From the NCBI GenBank assembly GCA_003561595.1, contig PWWF01000408.1, forward strand, positions 1 to 5,564: a stretch of DNA of 5,564 bases, given 5' to 3'. This stretch comes from Paracoccaceae bacterium. GTDB lineage: Bacteria; Pseudomonadota; Alphaproteobacteria; Rhodobacterales; Rhodobacteraceae. The position numbers and the translations under genes were made by a program. Positions 1-5,564 of the stretch are shown piece after piece. Position 1 is the stretch's first letter. Each line of letters begins with the position of its first letter. The notes below the pieces were generated by a model. It ran no database searches, was not told the origin of the DNA, and saw nothing but the letters and a program-made list of their open reading frames with translations.

Positions 1-867
1 AAGCCGGTCGAGGGGTTCTGGATCGAGCAGAATGGCGATTTCGAAACCATCCGCCGCGCCAGCTGGAAGGCCAAGGAATTCGTCCATTGGGCGACCGAGC
101 TGCAGAAAGAGGATTGCCCGCTGACCGATCTGTGGGTCTCGACCAAATGCGGCGAGAGTGACACGACCACTGGTCTGTCCTCTTGCCCGACGGTCGGGAA
201 CATGTATGACAAGCTGATCCCCCATGGCCTGTATGGTGTGTTCGGCGAGACATCCGAGATCACGGGCGCCGAGCATATCTGCGCCAAGCGTGCCGCCAAC
301 GCGGAGGCCGCCGACAAGTTCATGAAGACCTTTCAGGCCTATCAGGATGAGGTGATCGAGCCCTTCAAGACCTCGGACCTGTCGGACAGCCAGCCCACCA
401 AGGGCAATATTCTGGGCGGTCTGACCACGATCGAGGAAAAGGCGCTCGGGAACCTGGAGAAGATCGGACGTACCAGCACCTATATCGACGTGCTGGAACC
501 GGCAGAGGCGCCCGAAAAGGGCCGGGGGCTGTATTTCATGGACACGTCCTCGGCAGCGGCGGAATGTGTCACGCTGATGGCGGCGGCGGGCTATGTCATC
601 CACACCTTCCCCACGGGGCAGGGCAATGTGGTGGGCAACCCCATCGTGCCGGTGATCAAGATCTCGGGCAATCCGCGCACATTGCGGACCATGTCGGAAC
701 ATATCGATGTGGATGTGACGGGCGTTCTGCGGCGTGACATGACCATCGATCAGGCGGGGGATGCGCTGATCGAGATGATCACGCGCACGGCCAATGGCCG
801 GCACACGGCGGCCGAGGCTCTGGGCCATCGCGAATTCTCGATGACCAAGCTGTATCGTTCGGCCTGA
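1..867 (+). CDS. suyB: (2R)-3-sulfolactate sulfo-lyase, beta subunit (5'-truncated by window edge)
   Basis: The frame is open from base 1 and ends at TGA 865-867, giving 288 residues. The SuyB subunit is about 42 kDa, so roughly 100 N-terminal residues lie outside the window. An internal ATG at 202 is not the start, because coding sequence with family motifs runs through it. The fold is the UxaA/GarD (altronate/galactarate dehydratase) C-terminal type. Numbering from base 1, I see [19 protein letters not shown] (48-66), [13 protein letters not shown] (81-93), [16 protein letters not shown] (135-150) and [12 protein letters not shown] (203-214), followed by IKISGNP. Sulfo-lyase SuyAB cleaves 3-sulfolactate to pyruvate and sulfite in the cytoplasm, and the family usually needs iron. 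The small alpha subunit should lie just upstream, outside the window. I chose sulfo-lyase over altronate dehydratase because a COG2855 exporter gene follows, as in Paracoccus pantotrophus suyABZ. Another sugar-acid or sulfonate lyase of the family remains possible. Confidence 0.8.
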   Translation, partial: KPVEGFWIEQNGDFETIRRASWKAKEFVHWATELQKEDCPLTDLWVSTKCGESDTTTGLSSCPTVGNMYDKLIPHGLYGVFGETSEITGAEHICAKRAANAEAADKFMKTFQAYQDEVIEPFKTSDLSDSQPTKGNILGGLTTIEEKALGNLEKIGRTSTYIDVLEPAEAPEKGRGLYFMDTSSAAAECVTLMAAAGYVIHTFPTGQGNVVGNPIVPVIKISGNPRTLRTMSEHIDVDVTGVLRRDMTIDQAGDALIEMITRTANGRHTAAEALGHREFSMTKLYRSA

Positions 868-889
868 CCCGGCTAAAGGATGGATGCAG

Positions 890-915
890 GCGGGCGGGCT
901 ACGGGGCCCGCCCGC
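890..915 (+). promoter_or_regulatory. Perfect GC-rich hairpin in the suyB-suyZ gap
   Basis: Bases 890-899 (GCGGGCGGGC) are the exact reverse complement of 906-915 (GCCCGCCCGC), with a 6-base loop, TACGGG, at 900-905. The 10-bp stem is entirely G-C. It begins 22 bases after the suyB stop and ends 21 bases before the preferred suyZ start. It is followed by TCATTTGG and not a T-run, so it is not a textbook intrinsic terminator. An mRNA-processing or 3'-stabilising element, or a partial attenuator that sets suyZ lower than suyB, fits better. The role is inferred from structure and position only. Confidence 0.6.
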
Positions 916-924
916 TCATTTGGT

Positions 925-930
925 GAAAGG
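925..930 (+). promoter_or_regulatory. Ribosome binding site deciding the suyZ start
   Basis: GAAAGG lies 6 bases before ATG 937, a normal spacing. The alternative ATG at 880 has AAAGG directly touching it with no spacer, which is too close. Starting at 880 would also place the hairpin inside the coding region and add a 19-residue Gly/Ala/Arg-rich leader unlike the family. Confidence 0.5.
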
Positions 931-936
931 CCGCAG

Positions 937-1956
937 ATGCAGATGATCGACCGCGCCCGCGCATTCAGCGCCCCGCTGCTGCCGGGGCTGCTGCTGGCGG
1001 CCACCATTGCCGCGGCTGCCGGGTTTCTGGGCGCGCATTACGCCGCACCCGTGATGCTGTTCGCGCTCTTGATCGGCATGGCGTTCAATTTCCTGCATGC
1101 GGACGGCCCCTGCCGCGCAGGCGTGGATTTCGCCGCGAAATTCGTGCTGCGGCTGGGGGTCGGGCTGTTGGGTATCCGCATTGCGCTTGATGATCTGGCG
1201 CAGATCGGGCTGGGGGGCGCGGGACTGTTGGTCGGGCTGATCGCGGCCACGATTGCGACCGGTTTCATCGCGGCACCGCTGTTTCGCCGCCAATGGCGTT
1301 TTGCGCTGCTGACCGGGGGGGCGGTGGCGATCTGCGGGGCCTCTGCCGCGCTGGCGATTGCCGCTGTCATCCCGCATAACGACAAGACGGAGCGCAACAC
1401 CCTCTTTACCGTGATCGCGGTCACGACGCTGTCGACGCTGGCGATGGTGCTCTATCCGCCGCTGTTCCAACTGCTGGGGCTGGCCGAGCTGCAGCAGGGC
1501 TTTCTGATCGGCGCGACGATCCATGATGTTGCGCAGGTCGTCGGCGCGGGCTTCTCGGTCTCGGACCGGGCGGGCGAGATGGCGACGATCACCAAGCTGT
1601 TTCGCGTGGCGATGCTGCCCGTGGTGCTGATCGCGGTGGTGCTGGTGCTGCGGATGACGCCTGCGGGCGCGGGCCAGGGGCGGATCGCGCTTTTGCCGTG
1701 GTTCATGCTGCTGTTCCTGGCGCTGGTGGCCTTGGGCAGCGCGGTCGATCTGCCGCCCGCACTGGTGGCGCAGGTGGACACGCTGTCGCGCGCCTGCCTG
1801 ATCACGGCGATTGCCGCGCTCGGGGTCAAGACCTCGCTCAAGGCGCTGGGGGCGGTCGGATCGGGCCATCTGATCATCGTGGTGATCCAGACGCTTGCGC
1901 TTCTGGCCTTTGCGCTTGGCGCGGTGCTGGCCTTTGATCTGTTCGCCGGGGCGTAA
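937..1956 (+). CDS. suyZ: SuyZ/TauZ-type putative sulfate exporter (COG2855, YeiH family membrane protein)
   Basis: The protein has 339 residues from ATG 937, the usual length for the COG2855 (YeiH, UPF0324) family. It is strongly hydrophobic, with roughly nine to ten membrane segments, for example around 14-34, 38-53, 66-82, 92-113, 122-144, 155-178, 224-239, 252-270, 284-298 and 311-334. Two family signatures are present: AICGASAA (131-138) and GATIHDVAQVVGAG (192-205). In Paracoccus pantotrophus the same family member downstream of suyB is cotranscribed with it. It was proposed to export the sulfate made when sulfite from desulfonation is oxidised. Here it follows suyB by 69 bases on the same strand, so the same inner-membrane role is inferred. 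Transport by this family has been inferred mainly from context, so substrate (sulfate or sulfite) is less certain than family. The gene ends 3 bases from the convergent acyl-CoA ligase gene. Confidence 0.82.
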   Translation: MQMIDRARAFSAPLLPGLLLAATIAAAAGFLGAHYAAPVMLFALLIGMAFNFLHADGPCRAGVDFAAKFVLRLGVGLLGIRIALDDLAQIGLGGAGLLVGLIAATIATGFIAAPLFRRQWRFALLTGGAVAICGASAALAIAAVIPHNDKTERNTLFTVIAVTTLSTLAMVLYPPLFQLLGLAELQQGFLIGATIHDVAQVVGAGFSVSDRAGEMATITKLFRVAMLPVVLIAVVLVLRMTPAGAGQGRIALLPWFMLLFLALVALGSAVDLPPALVAQVDTLSRACLITAIAALGVKTSLKALGAVGSGHLIIVVIQTLALLAFALGAVLAFDLFAGA

Positions 1957-1977
1957 GGGCTAGTCCGCCCCTTCGGC
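1945..1977. terminator. Weak possible bidirectional hairpin over the convergent gene ends
   Basis: GGGGCG (1948-1953) pairs with CGCCCC (1966-1971) across a 12-base loop that contains both stop codons (TAA 1954-1956 on +, TAG 1962-1960 on -). The stem can be lengthened by GCC 1945-1947 with GGC 1975-1977 across a TTC bulge. A competing stem pairs AAGGG (1955-1959) with CCCTT (1969-1973). No T-run follows on either strand, so termination here is only a suggestion. It is the one structured element where two converging transcripts must stop. Confidence 0.25.
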
Positions 1978-3588
1978 AAGCGCGCGGGCCTGATCGCGCA
2001 GCACGAATTTCTGGATCTTGCCCGTGGGCGTGCGCGGGATCTGGGTGAACACGAACCGCCCCGGCACCTTGTAATTGGCAAGCTGGTCGCGACACCACGC
2101 CCGCAGCGCCTGCGCATCCACATCATGCCCCGAGGCGACCTCGACAAACGCGCACGGCGTCTCGCCCCATTTCGGGTGCGGCATGGCGACCACGGCGCAG
2201 ACCGCGACGCCGGGGTGCCGATAGAGCGCCTCTTCCACCTCTATGGACGAGATATTCTCACCGCCCGAGATGATGACATCCTTGGCCCGGTCGCGCAGCT
2301 GGATGTAGCCGTCGGGATGCACCACCGCCAGATCGCCGGAATGAAACCAGCCGCCCGCAAGCGCCTTGGCCGTGGCGTCCGGGTTGCGGAAATAGCCCTT
2401 CATCACGACATTGCCGCGGAACATGACCTCGCCCATGGTCGCGCCATCCCATGGCACCGGGGTCATGGTGTCGGGGTCCATCACCTCCAGCCCCTCAAGC
2501 GGCAGATAGCGCACGCCCTGCCGCGCCTTCAGCGCGGCCTGCCGGTCACGCGGCAACCCGGACCAGTCGGCGTGCCATTCATTCACCACCGCCGGGCCAT
2601 AGGTTTCGGTCAGCCCATAGAGATGGGTCACATCGAACCCGGCCTCATTCATCTCGGCCAGCAGTTTCTCGGGCGGGGGGGCGGCGGCCGTGAAGAACTG
2701 CACGCGGCGGGGCAGGGGGCGCTTCACCTGTGCCGGGGCATCGATCATCAGCGACATCACGATGGGCGCGCCGCACAGATGGGTCACACCATGATCGGCC
2801 AGCGCATCCCAGATGGGCTGATCGCGGACCTGCCGCAGACAGACATGCGTGCCGATAATGGCCGAGAGCGTCCAGGGAAAGCACCAGCCATTGCAGTGAA
2901 ACATCGGCAACGTCCACAGATAGACCGCGTGTTTCGTCATGGAGGTGGTCAGCGCATTGCCCTGTGCCAGCAGATAGGCCCCGCGATGGTGATAGACCAC
3001 GCCCTTGGGATCGCCCGTCGTCCCCGATGTGTAGTTGATCGCGATGGCGTCCCATTCGTCCTGCGGCATCCGCCAGTCGAACCCGGCATCGCCCCCCGCC
3101 AGAAACGCCTCATACGCGTCGCCCGACGCGCCCTGTTCCGGGTCGGCATAGACGATCACTTGCGGCGTGACTGCGGCCAGCGCCAGCGCCTCGCGCATCA
3201 GCGGCGCGAATTCGGCATCCACGATCACCAACCGCGCCATGGCATGGTCAAGCTGAAATGCGATGATCGCCGCATCCAGCCGCGTGTTGACCGAATGCAG
3301 CACAGCCCCGCACATGGGCACCCCGTAATGGCATTCCAGCATCGCGGGCGTATTGGCCAGCATCACCGACACAGTATCACCCCGCCCGATGCCCGCGCCG
3401 CCCAGCGCCGAGGCCAGTTGCCGCGACCGCGCATAGAAGTCGCGATAGGTGAAGCGCTGCGCCCCATGGATGATCGCGGGGTGGTCGGGAAAGATGGCTG
3501 CCGCGCGGGCGAGGAAACTCAGCGGTGTCAGCGGCTGGAAATTGGCGGCATTCCGGTCCAGCCCGGTGTCATAATGGGCCTGCGACAT
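1960..3588 (-). CDS. AMP-forming acyl-CoA ligase (acyl-activating enzyme family)
   Basis: The protein has 542 residues from ATG 3588-3586 to TAG at 1962-1960. It makes acyl-CoA from a carboxylic acid, ATP and CoA through an acyl-AMP. Motifs in order: P-loop TSGTTGDPKG (187-196), LPMFHCNGWCFPW (227-239), YGLTET (324-329), HSGDL (416-420) with RDRAKD (432-437), GGENISSIEVEE (442-453), and C-terminal PRTPTGKIQK (518-527) with catalytic Lys524. All expected catalytic elements are intact. The MFHCNGW block and overall layout resemble plant AAE and bacterial short/medium- or branched-chain acid ligases. I do not recognise it as canonical DmdB (methylmercaptopropionate-CoA ligase), so the substrate is unknown. 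It is last in the - strand unit, 5 bases after the crotonase stop, so the two are surely cotranscribed. A GTG at 3609 would extend it into the upstream gene, but ATG 3588 is preferred. GGGAGGA (3607-3601) lies 12 bases upstream of it, a rather long spacing. Confidence 0.88.
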   Translation of the reverse strand: MSQAHYDTGLDRNAANFQPLTPLSFLARAAAIFPDHPAIIHGAQRFTYRDFYARSRQLASALGGAGIGRGDTVSVMLANTPAMLECHYGVPMCGAVLHSVNTRLDAAIIAFQLDHAMARLVIVDAEFAPLMREALALAAVTPQVIVYADPEQGASGDAYEAFLAGGDAGFDWRMPQDEWDAIAINYTSGTTGDPKGVVYHHRGAYLLAQGNALTTSMTKHAVYLWTLPMFHCNGWCFPWTLSAIIGTHVCLRQVRDQPIWDALADHGVTHLCGAPIVMSLMIDAPAQVKRPLPRRVQFFTAAAPPPEKLLAEMNEAGFDVTHLYGLTETYGPAVVNEWHADWSGLPRDRQAALKARQGVRYLPLEGLEVMDPDTMTPVPWDGATMGEVMFRGNVVMKGYFRNPDATAKALAGGWFHSGDLAVVHPDGYIQLRDRAKDVIISGGENISSIEVEEALYRHPGVAVCAVVAMPHPKWGETPCAFVEVASGHDVDAQALRAWCRDQLANYKVPGRFVFTQIPRTPTGKIQKFVLRDQARALAEGAD

Positions 3589-3593
3589 GCTGC

Positions 3594-4394
3594 CTACCGA
3601 TCCTCCCACTGGGGCGCGCGTTTCTCGATGAACGCGCCGATCCCTTCCTCGGCATCGCGCTTGAGCATGTTCTCGACCATGACTTGCGCGGCATGATCAT
3701 AGGCCTCTGCCAGCGTCATCTCGCGCTGCGCGTAGAACGCGGCCTTGCCCGTCGCCAGCGTCATGCTGGACCGGCTGGCGATCTTGCGCGCCATCTCCAT
3801 CGCCGTGTCGCGCAGGCTGTCCGGGGCAACAGCGCAATTCACCAGCCCCATCTCGGCGGCGCGGGGGGCGGGGATCATGTCGCCGGTCAGCAGCATCTCC
3901 ATCGCGTGTTTGGGGGCCACATTGCGCGACAGGGCGACCATCGGGGTGGAACAGAACAGCCCGATATGCACCCCCGGTGTGCTGAAGCGCGCGCTCTCTG
4001 CCGCCACGGCCAGATCGCAACTGGCGACAAGCTGGCAGCCCGCCGCCGTGGCCACGCCCGACACTTCGGCGATCACGGGCTTGGGGCAGGCAACAATCGC
4101 CTGCATCACGCCAGAGCATTGCGTCATGATCCGCGCGAAAAAGGCGCGGCCCCGGTCGGGCGCATCGCGCGCGGCGGTCAGTTCCTTCAGGTCATGGCCC
4201 GCGCAAAAGGCCGGTCCCTCTGCCGCCAGCACGATCACGCGCACATCCGGGTCACTCCCGGCGGCGTCCAGCGCGCTGCCCAGTTCCGACAGCATCGCGG
4301 CAGAGAGCGCGTTGCGCCGTGCCACATCGTTCAGTGTCAGGCGCAGGATGCCATCGGCATCCAGGTCCCGCAGCAACAGGCTTGGCGCGTCCAT
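3594..4394 (-). CDS. Enoyl-CoA hydratase/isomerase-family protein, ECHDC3-like, lacking both catalytic glutamates
   Basis: The protein has 266 residues from ATG 4394-4392 to TAG 3596-3594. The start is fixed by AAGGAGG upstream; the longer open frame to 4478 would overlap osmC and has no such site. It is a crotonase fold: FCAGHDLKEL (63-72) supplies the first oxyanion-hole backbone and ATAAGCQLVASCDLA (115-129) the second. FSTPGVHIGLFCSTPMVAL (137-155) and the C-terminal FIEKRAPQW (255-263) match the ECHDC3 branch as I remember it. In classical enoyl-CoA hydratase the two acid/base glutamates lie in GGGCEL and QPE; here they are Gln121 and Gly141. A normal hydration reaction is therefore doubtful. 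The oxyanion hole is kept, so it may still bind and polarise an acyl-CoA thioester (isomerase, hydrolase or other chemistry). Its neighbour, the acyl-CoA ligase 5 bases downstream, probably supplies that thioester. It is not a canonical DmdD, which keeps both glutamates. Confidence 0.85.
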   Translation of the reverse strand: MDAPSLLLRDLDADGILRLTLNDVARRNALSAAMLSELGSALDAAGSDPDVRVIVLAAEGPAFCAGHDLKELTAARDAPDRGRAFFARIMTQCSGVMQAIVACPKPVIAEVSGVATAAGCQLVASCDLAVAAESARFSTPGVHIGLFCSTPMVALSRNVAPKHAMEMLLTGDMIPAPRAAEMGLVNCAVAPDSLRDTAMEMARKIASRSSMTLATGKAAFYAQREMTLAEAYDHAAQVMVENMLKRDAEEGIGAFIEKRAPQWEDR

Positions 4395-4400
4395 CGGCCC

Positions 4401-4408
4401 CCTCCTTC
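4401..4408 (-). promoter_or_regulatory. Strong ribosome binding site of the crotonase gene
   Basis: Read on the - strand this is GAAGGAGG, 6 bases before ATG 4394-4392. It is the best Shine-Dalgarno match in the window. It sits in the 32-base gap after osmC, so this gene has its own translation entry, unlike the coupled osmC. Confidence 0.7.
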
Positions 4409-4426
4409 GTTCCGATAGTGCAATGA

Positions 4427-4906
4427 CTAGAGGATATGCACTTCCACGCTTTGGGCAAGCGTGTTCGCGATGAAACAATAGCGATGCGCGCGGTGCTGCA
4501 TCTCGGCCAGCTCCGTATCGGCGATTGTGAAGCCGGTGTCGAAGCGCACCACGGGGTGCAGGTCGATGCGGGTGACCGACATCTGCCCGCGCGCATTCTT
4601 GCCCAGATGCGCGACCGCATGGTCATGATAGCTGGCCACCGGCCAGCCCGCCTTGGCGCAGAGCGCGAGAAAGGTCATCATGTGGCAAGATGACAGCGAC
4701 GCGGCCAGCGCCTGTTCGGGGTTGGTATTGCCCGCCGCGCCGCCCCAGTCCGGGGCGGCATCGGCGATCAGTTCATGCCCGGCACCATACTGCACGACAT
4801 GCGCGTTCGAGAATGCGCCGGGGGTCAGCGCAGGCTCGATCCGTTGCCAATGCAGGTCAATCGACAGGTCCGAGCGTGCGGGGGCAGGGCGGGTGGCGAT
4901 CGTCAT
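4427..4906 (-). CDS. OsmC/Ohr-family protein
   Basis: The protein has 159 residues from ATG 4906-4904 to TAG 4429-4427. It shows the OsmC-family core: GNTNPEQALAASLSSCHMMTFL (59-80 region) with Glu64 and Cys74, and HRYCFIANTL (141-150) with Cys144. These two cysteines correspond to the redox pair of OsmC/Ohr thiol peroxidases, which reduce organic hydroperoxides in the cytoplasm, usually as homodimers. The start is chosen because it overlaps the upstream gene stop as ATGA; an open frame to 5014 would run 108 bases into that gene. No strong Shine-Dalgarno is visible, which fits translational coupling. Its place inside a catabolic operon suggests protection against, or chemistry on, a reactive or thiol-type intermediate. 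That is inference. Some OsmC-like proteins are not peroxidases, so peroxidase activity is likely but not certain. Confidence 0.85.
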   Translation of the reverse strand: MTIATRPAPARSDLSIDLHWQRIEPALTPGAFSNAHVVQYGAGHELIADAAPDWGGAAGNTNPEQALAASLSSCHMMTFLALCAKAGWPVASYHDHAVAHLGKNARGQMSVTRIDLHPVVRFDTGFTIADTELAEMQHRAHRYCFIANTLAQSVEVHIL

Positions 4907-5564
4907 GCTGCCGCCAGTTGCTTGCGCGGGTCGTAGAACGGCTTTTCCACAACCGTGGCGCCGGTCATGCCCGAATCGGTGACGACCTCTAGCCTGGTGC
5001 CAAGCTCGGCCCATTCGGCCCCCACCATCGCAAGCGCGATATTGCGGTCCAGGCGCGGGGAATGCACGGCGGATGTCACATGGCCCACATCGGTGCCCCC
5101 CTGCCAGACAGTCCAGAACCGCGTATTCGGCCCCGGCAAGGGCGCCCCATCGATCACCAGCCCCACCTGCTTGCGGCTGACACCTGCATCGCGGATGCGG
5201 CGAAGTGCGGATTTGCCGATGAAATCGGCCTCCATCTCCAGATCGACCAGGCGGCCGAGGCCCAGCTCATAGGGGTTGGTGTGCATGTCGGCATCGGCGT
5301 GATAGGACAGCATCCCCCCCTCAATCCGCCGGATGGTCGAGGTATGGCCCGGCTTCAGCCCCAGCGGCAGGCCCGTCGCCATGATCCGTTCCCACAGCGC
5401 ATTGCCGCGCGACCCGTCCCGCAGATAGATCCCGTAGCCCAGTTCGGACGACCAGCCCGTGCGCGACACGATCAGCGGAATGCCGTCCAGATCCATCTCG
5501 CGCCACCAGTAATAGCGCAGGTCCATGATGCTGTCGACAAAGAGCGCGCGCATCACCTCGCCCG
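4903..5564 (-). CDS. GcvT/DmdA-superfamily folate-binding aminomethyltransferase-like protein (5'-truncated by window edge)
   Basis: The frame is open to the right window edge and ends at TGA 4905-4903. It gives 219 complete codons of the C-terminal part, and roughly 150 or more N-terminal residues are missing. The GTG at 5556 and ATG at 5553 are internal codons. Visible blocks are RTGWSSELGYGIYL (5462-5421), IRRIEGGMLSYHAD (5332-5291), NPYELGLGRLVDLE (5275-5234), DFIGKSAL and the C-terminal barrel ending ATVVEKPFYDP. These match the folate-binding domain end and C-terminal barrel of the GcvT family, which includes glycine cleavage T protein, sarcosine/dimethylglycine enzymes and DMSP demethylase DmdA. 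Such enzymes usually move a one-carbon group to tetrahydrofolate. The IEGG(M/L)LSY stretch is DmdA-like, but closeness to DmdA cannot be settled by eye. The glutamate usual in the GY/FEIY block is Gly here. It is the first visible gene of the - strand unit and overlaps osmC by 4 bases. Confidence 0.78.
   Translation of the reverse strand, partial: GEVMRALFVDSIMDLRYYWWREMDLDGIPLIVSRTGWSSELGYGIYLRDGSRGNALWERIMATGLPLGLKPGHTSTIRRIEGGMLSYHADADMHTNPYELGLGRLVDLEMEADFIGKSALRRIRDAGVSRKQVGLVIDGAPLPGPNTRFWTVWQGGTDVGHVTSAVHSPRLDRNIALAMVGAEWAELGTRLEVVTDSGMTGATVVEKPFYDPRKQLAAA

Noticed and set aside
202..867. Start of the first gene at ATG 202
   Set aside because: The frame is open and carries conserved lyase motifs upstream to base 1, so ATG 202 is internal.
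880..936. Upstream ATG start for suyZ
   Set aside because: The putative Shine-Dalgarno touches the ATG with no spacer, the added residues are unlike the family, and the extension would contain the perfect hairpin.
916..1869. 317-residue open frame on - opposite suyZ
   Set aside because: Composition dominated by Arg, Gln and His repeats with no fold; a shadow of the membrane protein gene on the other strand.
2125..3696. 523-residue open frame on + opposite the acyl-CoA ligase
   Set aside because: Rich in His, Arg, Gly and Pro with no recognisable motifs; it mirrors a strongly supported ligase gene and is the usual antisense shadow in GC-rich DNA.
3594..4394. Naming the crotonase dmdD and the ligase dmdB
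   Set aside because: The crotonase lacks the two glutamates that DmdD keeps, and the ligase's N-terminal region and motif style do not look like canonical DmdB; the symbols would overstate the evidence.
3525..4418. 297-residue open frame on + opposite the crotonase gene
   Set aside because: No family motifs, low-complexity His/Arg/Gly content, and it lies entirely opposite well-supported coding sequence.

Overview
The window is GC-rich and tightly packed, with strong G/C preference at third codon positions. Gene content and sequence style suggest an alphaproteobacterium of the Rhodobacterales (Roseobacter/Paracoccus type). This is an inference from gene families; no marker gene is present. 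There are six protein genes, two of them cut by the window edges. I see no tRNA, rRNA, CRISPR array, insertion sequence or phage element.

Left part, + strand (1-1956): the C-terminal three quarters of a UxaA/GarD-type lyase, best read as the beta subunit of (2R)-3-sulfolactate sulfo-lyase (suyB). After a 69-base gap comes a COG2855/YeiH-type membrane protein, best read as the sulfate exporter suyZ. The pair matches the suyAB-suyZ arrangement described in Paracoccus pantotrophus. There, sulfolactate is split to pyruvate and sulfite, sulfite is oxidised to sulfate, and the sulfate is exported. A perfect 10-bp hairpin sits in the gap between the two genes.

Right part, - strand (5564 down to 1960): a compact, probably single transcription unit. 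In order it holds a GcvT/DmdA-superfamily folate-dependent protein (5' end outside the window), an OsmC-family protein overlapping it by ATGA, a crotonase-fold protein of the ECHDC3 type, and an AMP-forming acyl-CoA ligase of the plant-AAE type. The composition recalls the DMSP demethylation route (demethylase, CoA ligase, crotonase). However, none of the three is clearly the canonical DmdA, DmdB or DmdD, and the crotonase lacks both catalytic glutamates. I read it as an uncharacterised catabolic operon that may act on a small methylated or organosulfur acid.

The two units converge with only 3 bases between their stop codons. The points most worth a second look are the degenerate catalytic sites in the crotonase and GcvT-like proteins, the coupled GcvT-like/OsmC pair, and the hairpin and overlapping small ORF in front of suyZ.
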